DNA from: Panicum virgatum
Taxonomy: Eukaryota > Streptophyta > Magnoliopsida > Poales > Poaceae
Direction of reading: 5' to 3'
Assembly (NCBI RefSeq): GCF_016808335.1
Contig: NC_053137.1
Coordinates: 48,413,781-48,477,780, forward strand
Length of the DNA stretch: 64,000 nt
In this document: positions 20,936 through 32,721 of the stretch, piece after piece
How the letters are laid out: every line of letters begins with the position of its first letter
How positions within the stretch are numbered: the first letter of the stretch is position 1
Translations under genes and position numbers: made by a program
Notes under the pieces: model-generated
The model's database searches: none
Told to the model about the DNA's origin: nothing
What the model saw: the letters and a program-made list of their open reading frames with translations, nothing else

Positions 20936-23900
20936 TCAAGACCAGGATGACCTGTTCTTTATAGCATACTTGCTTCCGCCTTTGAGTCCTTCACGGTACA
21001 CTAATGTCCATTTTTCAAATGTGCAATCTACAAAGTTGTAGTAGCCTCCATGAAGGTTCAGAGTACCTTCATTCACCCTTTTCTCTATCCATGGGTATGT
21101 TAACAAGTTCAAAAGAGAGCTATTTATTGATTCCTGTAACAGAAAAAAGAAACCAATACATGTCAGGCAACGGAAGTGCTGCACTTCAATTATATGAGAA
21201 TCAGGCATCATGTGGTTAGTTACGCATCACACTATAGCTATCATAATGAATAAGGGCAATCCTAAAGCTTTGACTAGGTTAGTTTCCATAACATTTAATA
21301 TGCTGCCCCATAGGACGTTTTTGCTGATGCGGCAATGGATTTAAAGAGAGGAAAAATGCAAGAGACTGTTGCCTGCACAAAAACCAAAATGTAAGAAACT
21401 ACACGAAATCCATTGGGATGGATATCATAAATACCAAGACAGGCTGAGAGAGTGGGGAGGAAGACGACTGGCGGAGGAGAAAGATGATTGGAGCTCATTT
21501 TGTAGCCACAATTACAATTATGCACTGGGAGCTATAGTTTCTCAGGTGGAGTGTGTGACATGTCATGTCAATTAAATGGTAGCCAGAGTATTTGCTATAA
21601 TATATTTGAATTGTAAAACTACTATGAGACATCCAAATCAAATCCTAGGATTCATACAAACTACAACAGGGAAGAACAATAGTACTCCCTCCATATAGGA
21701 AATAGATGATGCTTAGGACAGTGACAGGGTCTTCAAAGCATAAATTTGACCGCTTATTTTTATAAAAATATTTGTTGAAAAGTGATATATGTATATTTTT
21801 ATGAAAATGTTTCTTAAGACAAATCTATTCATATAATTTTCACTTTTTCAAACTAACTTAAAAGTTATTCATGATTTATATTCCCAATGTCTGACTCAAA
21901 TCTTGTCCAAAACGTCATCTAAATCCTATATGGAGGGAGTATCAGCAAGCAAGATTTTGAGATGAGTTGGAAATAGCAAAAGCTGTGGAATTGAATTGAT
22001 CTTGTGCATTAAATTGGGTCCCATTATTTGTAAAAGTTCAAGGCTCACAATCATGCATCACCCTTATAAGAGAAAAATCACCTTTTCACAATGTGTGCAC
22101 TGCATTTCAAAACTCAAGTTTCCAGCTGCAGCTTTTGTGCTTAACCTTGCGCTCTTCCCAATTGAAACCCAGTTCTTAATAAAGCTTCTGCATCAATAAA
22201 TAAAGAAGAAATTCAGAGACCACATCGGCTAGATCAGAGTAACATGTAACACAAATGGCTAGATCTTTTACCCAGAGGTCGAATCATCTTTCATACTCAT
22301 TAGTGCCTGGATGCCACCACATCGGCTGTGACCTACCACCAATACATTTTCTACCTGAGAGAATGAATGTAAACGTGTCAAATCCCAATAATGTTTTTAT
22401 GTTCCTTCAACAAGGTGGAAGAAAAGGGACAAATCAGTGATTAAATATATATCACAATAGATTCGTACCTGGAGTGTATTGACAGCAAACTCTAGTGCTG
22501 CACTAGTCTCTGAACCCCCATGCTGGTATTATGATATTTGGTTTACTGTCAGTACTTCCACAACGAAATGCATTGGTTTAAAAGCTCAACTACAACATAA
22601 AGATAAATAATTATAATACCTCATATGGTGGTACCAAATTTGCCACATTACGAACTGTAAATGCTTCCCCAGGCTGAAACCCCAAAATACTGGTAGGGCA
22701 GACCCTGGAGTCAGCACAAGCAATCACCATGAACTGCACACGAGAACAGAAAACCAAAAGTATCCCATTAGACTCCACAGTGTCAATATTACAACGATTT
22801 GCTAAAGTCACTATCATGTACCTTTGGTGTTTGCTGTTGCGCCAAACTTTGGTAATTTGAAATTTTTTCCCTGTCCACAGTTCAGAAACAACAGTGTCAA
22901 TAAATAAAAAGAAACAACTGTTAAATATGAAGGTGAATGATAAGCTGTATACTTCGTGATCTACTTACACATAGTTTCGCTGTTTGAAGTCCATGAACCT
23001 CGCTTTCAACTCAATGAACGGATCATGTTCTGTACCTACTTCATCTACTGTATCATGTCGCGAATCTAGAAGTTGCCGGGTCAAGACAGAATGATCTTTG
23101 GCGGCTGTTGTGATAAATGAGAATTCTCTCCTGTGAAAGAAAACTTTATTTCAATATTTTGCTGCCTAAGCTCATTAAATTTAGACAATGAGGATCATAA
23201 AGACATCTTTTTTCTAATGGCTAGAGCTTTTACCCAGAGGTCAAATCATCTTTCTCTGCAGGATTATTCAGCATATAAGGAAAATGGAGAGTCCTAGGCA
23301 CCTAGCTAATAAAATTGGTCAACTTTATCTAACATATGCAGGTCACAAAATACTAGATACAAGATTAAATTGAGAAAAGGTAGCTAAATGTCTACTACAG
23401 TGTTAACTCTGTTAGCTTTCGTACCTGGAGAATATCATTGCACTGCTTCTACAATTTTCCAACTAGATCACCATACCAACTGAACAATACTAACTCGCTC
23501 ATAATACCATAAATACTTTAAGCGAAAGAGATGTTTAGGATAGGCTTAAATCGGAATCGCTCATCGGCATCCTAACAATAGGATCCAAGTCCAGCTGTAC
23601 CAAGCGCTAGCTCAACAAGCACTAACAATATTTTAATTATTCCACAGGGGGATAGAAATACATCCATCCACCAAAATGTTTCCACCCGACAAGGGTGTAC
23701 CACTGACACAGCAAATTCAAATCCTAAAAGAGTGGAAGGTTGCTCTAAATTGTAGAATCCTGTTCTTTACTAAGCGACACGTCCCGAGATATACACAAAT
23801 CCCCAAATTCGGATCTATTTTCAGCCGCAGCACAGCCCACCCCCGTGTGTTTGAGGCATCGACGTTGAGGAACAGATACTGGGACGACGCAAGCTTAACA

Positions 23901-24399
23901 CATACGGGATACAGGTAGGAATCGTTCATCAAGCAAACTGAACAGGCAAAAGGCTCTAGCTCTAGGAGATGCACCCAAAAGGCTGAGCTCATAGTTCAAA
24001 CATTTAAATTTGCACATCGCATCAGATATTTAGGGGAGGTAGCAACACAAGCGACCGAAGCAAAAAGGTGCACGTAGCTTGGTCCGATCGCGCACCAACA
24101 GTCATAAGCTCCAGGATTATAGATTAAATTGATTCAACTCACCGGCTAGATCCTCCCACCCGCAGAGCACCAACGCGCGGCCTCGAATCGCCGATCTGCG
24201 GGCACCCTCACAGAGTCACAGGTGAACAAAAAGGCAATCCTGGCGAACCAGAAGCCTCAGAAATGGGTAATCAAGCGGGGGAGCAGCTCACCGTCACCAC
24301 GCCGTGTCCCCGGCCGGAGTCAGCGGAGGAGCCGGCCGCTCCCGCGACGGCGGGGCGGAGGCCCGGGGAGGCGGCGCGGAGGAGGAGCCCGTTAGCCAT
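20936..24399 (-). CDS. Beta-type carbonic anhydrase (organellar, betaCA5-like)
   Basis: Nine exons on the minus strand: 24399-24292, 24195-24143, 23130-22969, 22870-22822, 22733-22620, 22522-22469, 22354-22272, 22187-22082 and 21133-20936. All introns have GT/AG ends and every phase closes, giving 308 residues. The enzyme interconverts CO2 and bicarbonate. Zinc ligands and catalytic dyad are present: C130, D132 and R134 in CADSRV, H189 and C192 in HSRCGG. Other landmarks are [20 protein letters not shown] (143-162), the [13 protein letters not shown] region and the [14 protein letters not shown] end. Residues 1-60 are Ala/Gly/Ser/Arg-rich with almost no acid residues, consistent with a plastid or mitochondrial transit peptide. 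The exon layout and sequence resemble the betaCA5/6 group rather than the abundant leaf C4 enzyme (inference). Confidence 0.95.
21685..21939. mobile_element. Stowaway MITE in the last carbonic anhydrase intron (255 bp)
   Basis: TIRs CTCCCTCCATATAGGA and TCCTATATGGAGGGAG, flanked by TA on both sides (21683-21684, 21940-21941). This is the Stowaway (Tc1/mariner) pattern. It lies inside intron 8 (22081-21134) and does not touch the splice sites. Confidence 0.92.
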
Positions 24400-24442
24400 C
24401 GGAGGACGGTGGGGCGCGTCGCCGCGGTGGGGTCTCGGGCAT
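24391..24442 (-). promoter_or_regulatory. Upstream ORF overlapping the carbonic anhydrase start codon
   Basis: An ATG at 24442 opens a 16-codon frame ([16 protein letters not shown]) in the +1 frame relative to the main ORF. Its stop TAA overlaps the main initiation region (ATGGCTAA). If the transcript includes it, ribosomes would terminate a few bases past the main ATG. Confidence 0.4.
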
Positions 24443-24782
24443 TTGAGGGGAGGGAAGCTCGGTGCGGCAATGGCCGGTGCTTTTACAGGATGGGGGTGGG
24501 GAGGGGACAGACAGGGAGGCGGAGGAGACGGCGGCGATGCGGCGGAGGAATCGAGGACGAGGCGGTGGGTTTTTTAATTATCTTTCTTTGTCCGGGACGG
24601 GGGGGATTAATTACGGCGATGGCAACTGTTTGCGGGCTGGAAACTTCGGTGTTTCCGCCGCGCGCGCGGCCGCAGGGGCGTGTTCCCGCGGACGGCGCCT
24701 CCGCCGTTGGATCGGGCGCGCGGTGGCGGGATCAGGGCCGTCGGATTCCCAAGTTGCTGGAGTGGTTGGCCGGTTGCCGTGG
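24443..24782. other. Promoter region of the carbonic anhydrase gene
   Basis: GC-rich with a T-rich patch at about 24570-24590. No clear TATA box or gene was seen. Confidence 0.35.
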
Positions 24783-25755
24783 CCAGTGGGTCGCCTGTAC
24801 ATGGTCCGGTTCCAACCCACCAAACCTGTGGAACCGGCCCGTATCAAACCGTTTTTGTATGCCCCTACGGGTTAGCTTTGGTCCGGCTTCTACCGCTTAA
24901 CCCAGTGGCAGTTGATAATGTTGCAGACCTCATTAGCGTAATAGGCTAGTCGTCTTCAACCTCCGTCTCTCTGCTCGCTGCTAACCTCAGTCTCTCTGCT
25001 CGCTGTTGTACTGCAGCGGAGGCCGCGCAAGCCTGTGCCTCGCCTCGCTGGCTGCGTCTACCTTCCCAGCACTCCACGGCGTCCTCCACTCGCCGGCCCG
25101 ACCGCTCATGGTGGTGCGGGCGTGCGGCGCCTCCGCTCCACCCACGCTGGCGGCCGCCGCCAAGCTCGGCATGTCTGCGCCGCTCGTCGGACACTCTCGC
25201 TCGCCCGGTCGCAGCAACACAACGCCTCAGCTCCGCCAGCGGCGGCGGTGGCAGCCGAACTCGACGCCTCTGCTCCACCGTACCGTACTGCGTCGCGGGC
25301 CGGCGGACCTCCGATGGTGCTCGTGATGCTAGCTCCATGTGACAGTCGACACCTTGCACCAGTCTCGCGACATCAGTCAAGCGCACCTTGCCTCCCACAG
25401 CCTCTGCCTCACCTCCACCTACCTGACGCTCGGCAATGGTCGTACCCGCAGCAACCAGCAAGCGTCGCTCCGCCCGCAGCGTTGCCGCGGAGGCCGAGCT
25501 CCGCCCGTCCACCTGCCCTTGGCATCACTGAAGAAGCTCTGCTCCTTTCCCACCACTAAGATAGTTTTCTCGCAAGTCGAAACTTTCTTACGCGAATACG
25601 CGATTACCAATATATGTGCTTCGGAACTACGGTTGAATCCGTCGAAACCCGTCGAAACCGTCGGTCTCAAACCGCTCGGTTTGGCTCGATTGCGGGCTGG
25701 ACGGGTTGGTTCAAAAAAACCGCTAAATCCGGACCATGAACAGGGCGACCAGTGG
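24783..25755. mobile_element. Probable non-autonomous TIR element, about 970 bp
   Basis: The ends are imperfect inverted repeats of about 27 bp: CAGTGGGTCGCCTGTACATG and ATGGTCCGG on the left, and CCGGACCATGAACAGGGCGA then CCAGTGG on the right. GGTT/AACC-rich subterminal sequence follows on both sides. The interior (24960-25560) is GC-rich with open frames but no recognisable domain; it could be captured genomic sequence. No clean target duplication was found, so superfamily and exact ends are uncertain. Confidence 0.4.
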
Positions 25756-25795
25756 GGCAGTACCGAGCATGACCTCTTGGCGTCTTGGGCGCACC

Positions 25796-25948
25796 TAGGG
25801 GTGGTAAAGGGCCCAACATTTTGAACTAGAAAATCTAAAGATCGGGCCCTAAAAGGGCCGGGCTCCAAACATATGTATTTTTGAACTAAAAATTTTAAGG
25901 ACTTTATTGGGCTGTGAAGAGACGGGCCATGGCCCATTACCACCCCTA
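25796..25948. mobile_element. hAT-type MITE (153 bp)
   Basis: TIRs TAGGGGTGGTAA and TTACCACCCCTA, flanked by a perfect 8-bp duplication GGCGCACC (25788-25795, 25949-25956). The 8-bp duplication is the hAT hallmark. The interior is rich in GGGCC and TTTTGAACTA motifs and non-coding. Confidence 0.92.
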
Positions 25949-25956
25949 GGCGCACC

Positions 25957-27825
25957 GAGCCAACGACCGATCGGGTGGGTCTGGTCTACGAACCATATCG
26001 TGTTGCGTGGCAACAGTAGAGTAGTTGGGTTCGCCTCTGCCCCATACGTACGTGTCGTTTTGTTAATTATTGATGGCGCCTCGACGATTGGTTGGAGCAT
26101 TACCCTGAGCAAAAAAAAATGAGCATGATCGGGAAAGAAAAGGAACGCACTCAAGTGATGCGCCGTGGAGCGAGCAATGAGCATGATCGATGGTGCTGTA
26201 CTGCTCTTCCACGCTGAAACGGAGATGGTCGCAGCACAGGTAGGTGGTACTACGTATTCACCAAGAGCATAGCGAGCGCAGAAGTGCTGGAAGCCTGGAA
26301 TGCAAGGTTGCTATCGATTCTTACCGATGCTGCTGCTCTCCGCGGCGAGGCCACCGCCGCTCCTCCAGCGGCTGCCCGTGGGGCGGCCGAAGAAGCTCAT
26401 CCTCCCCGGCCTCGTCGCCGTCGGACGGCGGGCACGGCCGCCGCGCTGCCGAAGCCGAGGACGCGCGCGCGGGGGCTGGAGCCGCGACCAGGCCCAAGCG
26501 CCGCGCCGCTGATCCCAAGGCCCTGGACCTTGGAAGCATAGAACACGGTTCTGCTTTTTCTGCCTCTGGCTGGACCCGGGAAAGTACAGGGATTATACGT
26601 GTGTCCGTTTGCCCCTCGCAGCTTCTTCCATGGCAGCAGCCAGCGGACAGCGGCGTGCTCTACTGGCTCCGAAGAGCGCCGTTCCGGATTGCACACTCGG
26701 ACAGCGAGTGGCATTCCTATCTCCTTGCGCCTGCACACTTCGATCCCGCCACGGAACTTCCCCAGGAAACCAGAGCCACAGAGCGAGCGGAGCCGTGCCC
26801 GTCTGCGGCGTAGCCTTGTGCCGTGCGGGCGCCGGAACGCACGCTCCAGCGCACGCACTCGGGCCGGGCCCCCGGCCCCCGTTCCCCTCCCCGCGGCAAA
26901 AAATTCTCCAAAAGTTCGGTGGGGGGGCGCCGCGTGCGCTGGCTTGATTTGACCCAAACCCGTGGCCCGTCACGGGTGCTCGGCATTTTCAAAATAAAAG
27001 AAGAAGAAGAAGAAGAAGAATCACGCGCGGCCGCGGCCCCGCGGCTGAGGAACTGGCCACGTGACGGGAGCGGTGATGGACCCCGGAGATCTCGCGGCGT
27101 CCCGTCGGCGGAGAACGCTGCCACGTGCTCGGCGACGGCAGGATCCGAACAAGGGCGCCAGAGGGGATGAGCTGGCCGGGTTTTACTGGACGCGTCCCCA
27201 GGAAATTGGGACGACCCGCGGGTCCCCACCGGAAGGGTCTAGTAGGTTCTGCCGAGGTACTGAGGCAGCTTAGTGATGGGCCGGGCCGATTGCGACGCGG
27301 GACGGTTGGGTTTGGGGGTTGGGGGCATGGTCCCAGTGGTCTGCTGGGCTCCGTTAGCGTTTGGGAAGTGATTAGGCCTGGTCCAACCGCAAGCTGCACG
27401 TGGGTTGGGTTTTGGGTGCTGGGCCGTGCGTGGCCATGAATCCCTCACATCAGAGAGGAAAAAAAAGGATGATCAGCTACTCCAGCTCGGGATCAATCCT
27501 GCGGCCCCAACCCTGTTTGGCTGCTTGTTTCATGGGATGGCAATTCGCAAATGCTCCATGCTTCCAGATGCTATTTTACATGGCTTATCTCCCGGAAAAT
27601 CGTGCTGCCCCAACCCTTCCTCTAAGTCCAGGGTCGCTGGACCTGATGATCACCCTTGGAAACCCTGAACCGCATCTCACATACAAAACGATTCAGACCG
27701 GGTGCTCACATTTTCGGCTCCAGAAATCCACGATTTGAATCGAGTGAATCGAGTCTGTAAATAGATCAAGTTCAGTTAGCGCATTCCGACGAGATGTCGT
27801 CAACACTCTCAGCTAGTACAAGAAT

Positions 27826-27862
<37 letters not shown>

Positions 27863-28580
27863 GCGGGCGGGCGGATGGCTTGTTCGTTTCCACTCGGCGC
27901 TTTTGTCCGGTGGATGGAGGAACCAGGGGCGCGCCGCAGAAGATGTGTGCGCTCGGCTTTTGTTGCGTGCACCGCCGGTGCAGGCTTCCCTCTGGCGAGG
28001 CTCCGATCCCTGGTCGCCGTCTCGCGCCTTTCCTTTCGTGTGCCCTTTCCGCTCGGTGCTTGTACTTTAGCGATGCATGCGGCGGCCGGGCCCTGGATCG
28101 TATCGTGCGTCGTCAAAGATCGAGGAAAGCTAAAGCTAATTGAGACGAGCTTTCGATCGGGGAACCGTGACTAGCTCGTTAGGTACAGTACACGGCTTGC
28201 CTTTCGTGCCCACTCCGATCCAGCCCTGCCATGCAAATCCCCTCGCCCTCTCTCTCTATCTAGCTTCCTTGTCTTGTCCCGATCTCTCTCCACGGTGATT
28301 CTTTTCTTTTCAGGCCAAGCAGGCAAGATAAGCGCAGTCTTTTCAGTTCGCATCGGCGAGCAGCTAGCTGGTGGGACGATCTTTGCCTCTCGTACCGGTC
28401 CAAGCCGGCCCGAAGCGACGTTCGCATCATCTTTTCCAAACCTCCCCAACGACCGACCGACCCCATCATCGGCCATCACCCATCAGTCACTTGTGCAAGA
28501 GTTTGCAGAGAGTAACAAGGGAGTAGCATACGTACTACGCTGCTGTGCTGCTGTGTGCATGACAGGTGGAGTGTATTGGA
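25957..28580. other. GC-rich spacer with microsatellites, no gene recognised
   Basis: Many overlapping open frames on both strands arise from composition; none shows a recognisable domain. Simple repeats: GAA at about 26998-27022 and GA at 27827-27860. I see no element with defined termini. Confidence 0.4.
27827..27860 (+). repeat. GA dinucleotide microsatellite
   Basis: About 17 GA units in a row, inside otherwise unique GC-rich spacer. Confidence 0.9.
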
Positions 28581-28792
28581 CTCCCTCTGGGTTTTTTTAT
28601 ATGTCACATTAGATTTGGTTTAAACAAAATTTATTGGAAAAGTATAACGACATTATCAAAAATATATATCGATTCAATGAAACAAATTTGCTATGGTAAA
28701 TATTACTGTATTTTTCTATAAATTTCATCAAAATTGGATAAATCTAACTTAGAAGAAAATTAATACGACGTGTATGTAAATAAAACGGAGGA
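28581..28792. mobile_element. Degenerate Stowaway-like MITE
   Basis: Starts CTCCCTCTGGG and ends ACGGAGGA with an AT-rich interior. It shares GATTCAATGAAACAAATTTG-like sequence with 29519-29770. TIRs have decayed and the TA duplication is not clean. Confidence 0.55.
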
Positions 28793-28799
28793 ATTATAT

Positions 28800-29518
28800 A
28801 TAGAGATCATATTTGGCATGGCTCCAACTACAAACTCCATCCTAGAGCTTAGTGGAGCCAGCCAAACACTCCAACTTTTCAAGAATTGGTGTAGCCGCCC
28901 AACTCCATGGAGCTGGTAGAGCTATAGTTCATTTTTCTGGAGCGCCTCTTTTGCAACTCCATACCCCTCAAATTGGGTCTAGATGTGAAGTTCTGGGTTA
29001 GTTACCTACCAAAGCCATTCACTACAGAAAAAATGATTCATCCCACCTCCCTCCGATCACGACCCCTCCCCTCCCGAGCCACTCCGCCGCCATCCCAACC
29101 CTCCTCCCCACCTGAGCCCCCTCCAACACCTGCTACCCCCGCCTCACTCCCGTCTCGAGCCCCAACCGTCGCCTGCTAGAGCTGCCCCCACCTCCCTCCA
29201 ATCTTGATCCCGATCCCCCTCCGCCACCTGCAACTGCCACCCCCGCCTCCCTCGCGTCCTGAGCCCCCCTCCCGCCTCATCGCCGCCTTCCTTCTTTCAT
29301 TTGTTTCATAAACACTAGGACAACAAGAAAATAGGTTGAATTTGATTGAATTGGTGTGAATTTCTTTGCCACTTAGTGAGATGCATAATGTTGTAATTAG
29401 GATGTGGTTTTGCAACCAAGGGCACAAAAGGACAATTCACCTTAAAACTCTCTTTTCTGGAGCTGGAGGAACCCTCCTAGCCAAGCATACTATCCAGACA
29501 GCTCCATTTTCACAAATG
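28800..29518. other. Repeat-derived spacer, partly MITE-like
   Basis: Segments such as TTTGGCATGGCTCCAAC (28812) and GGAGCCAGCCAAACACT (28854) resemble the termini of common grass MITEs whose ends read TGTTTGGCTGGCTCC. 29040-29290 is a strongly pyrimidine-rich, non-coding stretch. No intact element was defined. Confidence 0.4.
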
Positions 29519-29770
29519 CTCCCTTCATTTTTATTTACATGTCGTATTAAATTTGTCCTAAGTTAAACTTGAACTTTGACCGAGTCTATAGAAAACTATA
29601 GCAACAACTATAATATCCAATATATGCATTATCAGCATATACGTTATGGTGAATTCAATGAAACAAATTTAGTATTGTAGATGTTATTATTTTTTTATAA
29701 ATTTGATCAAAAATTGTCAAATTTGACTAAGGAGTAATCTAATACAGACATAGTATAAATAAAAACTGAG
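29519..29770. mobile_element. Second degenerate Stowaway-like MITE
   Basis: Same family as 28581-28792, in similar orientation. CTCCCTTCATTTTTATTTAC opens it, and the interior AATTCAATGAAACAAATTTA is shared. Confidence 0.5.
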
Positions 29771-29935
29771 CCTACTCAAGACGGAATCGGAGCCACGCCG
29801 ACCGCGTACCCACCCCGTCGGCTACCCCATGCAATTTGTACTACTGCGGGGCTACCCCATGCAATTTGTACTACTAGTTAGCCTCGTCACTCGTGCATGC
29901 ATATATGCACGCTGGAATTAAAAGCTAGTCCCCCG

Positions 29936-32575
29936 TGAAGGGTCGAGATGGCGGACTAGAGGGGGGTGAATAGTCTTTTCTAAAACTAATTGTGCCGGCT
30001 AACCGAAACTTATGCAGAATTGAAACTATTCGCTTAGCCAATACTTCACCCCTCTAACTATGACTCTAAGGCACCTTCAAAAAAATCCTACACAAAGCAA
30101 ATGGAGTGCCAAGCTAGCAAGAGCTCTCCTAACAATTCTAATGCCAAGCTACACAAGCCTAAACACTAGTACTTCACAAACCGGGGGAGCTCCTACACAA
30201 TTCTAATGAGCAAAAGCATAAAGCCAAACTTAAGCTCACTAGATGCTCAAGGACAAGGATACACAATCCAAACCCAAGAGCTCAACTTGCTTAGCTACAC
30301 AATCTAAGCAAGAGCAACTAATTAAGCTACACAAGCTAACTAGTTACACTAGGATCTCTACTTCTAGCTACACAAGAAAGAAGATGATTAGCAAGCTACA
30401 CAAGCTAACTAATCACTAGAGAGCAACTACACAAGCACAAGATATACATGAATGTAAATACAAGGCTTGTGATTTGGAGAATGCAAACCACCGAGAAGAG
30501 TAGACAAAATTGACATGGTGATTTTTATCCCGAGGTTCACTTGGTTGCCACCAAGCTAATCCCCGTTGAGACAATCTCCAAGGTTGCCGCCGATCCTCTT
30601 GCTAGTGGTGACTCTCAAGTCACACTCTCCCACGTGGAGTGCTCACACCGAGCTCTAGCACATGATCCGGCCGGACCACTTGTTGCTCTTCACGTCTCGC
30701 TCAACTAGAGTTGCTCTTCGCGGCTCCCGCGGGGTGAGCACAATACCCCTCACAATCTATTCTCCGGAGCACCGCACAATCTTTTTGCGGGCTTCAACGG
30801 AGCCTCTTGCCACCAAGCCGTCTAGGAGGTGGCAACCTCCAAGAGTAACAAGCACACCGGCTTGCAACACGATCACTTAGTGCCACTCGATGCAATCTCT
30901 CAAAGCAATCGCACTAGAATCGCTCTCTCACTCGATCGGATGATTACTATCAAGTTAGAGTGAGTAAAGGACTCTCAAGCACTCTCACACAAGGACACCA
31001 AGTCCCCAAGGTGCTCAGCAACCTCAAATGGCCGGCCACACCCTCTATTTATAGAGGGAGGCCCCAAACTAGCCGTTACACTCAAATCTCGTGAAATCAG
31101 AGGTTTCGCGGATTGTCCGCCTCACAGAGACCGGACCGTCCGCCATTCAAAACCAACGGCTAGAAACACAATTAATACGTGTCAGAGTCGACCATTACAG
31201 TTTCTCGCGGACTGTCCGCTCCCTAGGGGCGGACCGTCCGCGGTTCAAACACCCCCGAACACTCAGAGAAACAACGTCTCTGACTAAATCTGGAAGTGAC
31301 CGGAGGACCGTCCACTCCCCAGGGGCGGACTGTCCGCCGTTCAACCCGTGCGCCACACCAGAAACCGCAGAGTTTTAGTCCAAGAATTTTCATCAGGTGG
31401 CGGACCGTCCGCCCCAAGGGCCGGACCGTCCGCAGGTCAATTGGAACAACACCCAGTGACTAGAATGGTTCAGTTCGAGCTCAAATCAGGAACCAGCGGA
31501 CAGTCCGCCCCCCAGTAGCAGACCGTCCGCAGGTCTATTTCCAGCAAAACCGACCATCGGTAAAACGCTCATAACTTTTAGCTCCAAACTCCGATTTCGA
31601 TAATCTTGGACATTTTGGAAAGCTTACCCAGAGGGCTACACAACCCACATGAATACTTAATCCAAAGCACAATGGATCAAAGCAGTATTCCACTCCAAGA
31701 GCCATCCTAGTGTCTGGAGAACACCAAAATGCCTTTCTTCTTTTCCAAGTTGATCAGCATCAACTCCAACACCTTCTCCTTTGCAAATGTGCCAACACCA
31801 CCAAGTGTACACCACCATGTACATGTCTGTTAGTATTTTCACAAATATTTTTCAAAGAATTTTCACTTGCTCTCACCACGCCACTCGATCCTAGCAACAT
31901 CGCAATGTTAAATCGCTCAAGTGCCACTAGATGACCGGTATGCAAACAAGTTTGCCCCTTTTGATAGTATGTCCATCTATCCTAAATTCGGTCATGCATT
32001 TCTCTACACAACCTTTGACCGGTGAAATGAAATGCCCTACAAGTCATACCTTTGCCTTGCGCATTTCATTTCATCTTTGATGCCACACAAGCACCAAACT
32101 CTATCAAGCCTTTTGATCATCATCATGAGTCAACACTTGGCTTGATCTTCCTTGAATGATATGATCCACTCCATATCATCACATGACCTCTTTGGTCCAT
32201 CGATCTTAACCTTGCTCGCTCTTCACCGTCGCCTCGGTCCATCAGTGCCAAGTCTTGCTCAAGCTTCACCGCCTCGCGGTCCCTTGCTTCAAAGCCTTGA
32301 CTTGCCCTTCACCATTGCAATCGGTCCATCAATCGAAGCCTTGTCTTGATTTTCTCCACTTTGGTCACATGACTCCATGTCATGTCTCATATGCAATAAG
32401 TTTCTACATCACACTATATGAGTATAGCTTCAACACTTAGCAATTTCTCCTCCATGGCACATGTTGCTCATACTAGTGTCTTTGTGTGGACTAATCACCT
32501 GTGTATCTCAACATAAATACTTATTAGTCCACCTAAGTTGTCATTTAATTACTAAAACCAAACAAGGGCGTTTCA
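29936..32575. mobile_element. TG..CA element of 2.64 kb (solo LTR or non-coding LTR-class element)
   Basis: Opens TGAAGGGTCGAGATGGCGGA, closes AACAAGGGCGTTTCA, and is flanked by a perfect 5-bp duplication CCCCG (29931-29935, 32576-32580). There is no coding region. A TATA-like CTATTTATAGAG is at about 31053. The left part has degenerate repeats of CTACACAAGCTAACTA (30110-30460); the middle holds about ten GCGGACNGTCCGC palindromes (31107-31535). The 5-bp duplication and TG..CA ends fit an LTR; length and lack of a partner suggest a large solo LTR. Confidence 0.75.
31107..31535. repeat. Dispersed array of GCGGACNGTCCGC palindromes
   Basis: About ten near-perfect palindromes at irregular 20-80 bp spacing, often in pairs separated by CCCCAGGGG-like spacers and followed by TTCAA or GGTCAA. 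Starts are near 31108, 31130, 31205, 31228, 31302, 31324, 31399, 31422, 31496 and 31522. Confidence 0.85.
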
Positions 32576-32580
32576 CCCCG

Positions 32581-32721
32581 TTCAAGCGCTGCCATGAACA
32601 GTGCTTCTCATGGGACACAACTATACAAGGCTGCCGAATAGCTGAGCTGCGCTGCTACAGTGCTACATGCCGCGCCGGATCGGAGCAAGACTGCAAGCGC
32701 TAGAGCTAGAGAGTGCTCAGG
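32581..32721. other. Short spacer, nothing recognised
   Basis: Unique-looking sequence between the TG..CA element and the 168-bp duplication. Confidence 0.3.

Noticed and set aside
24946..25559. Protein genes on either strand
   Set aside because: Same compositional effect; peptides are low-complexity with no family resemblance.
26397..27229. Minus-strand Arg/Ser/Pro-rich ORFs
   Set aside because: No recognisable domain; frames overlap on both strands and include a GAA microsatellite translated as polyserine.
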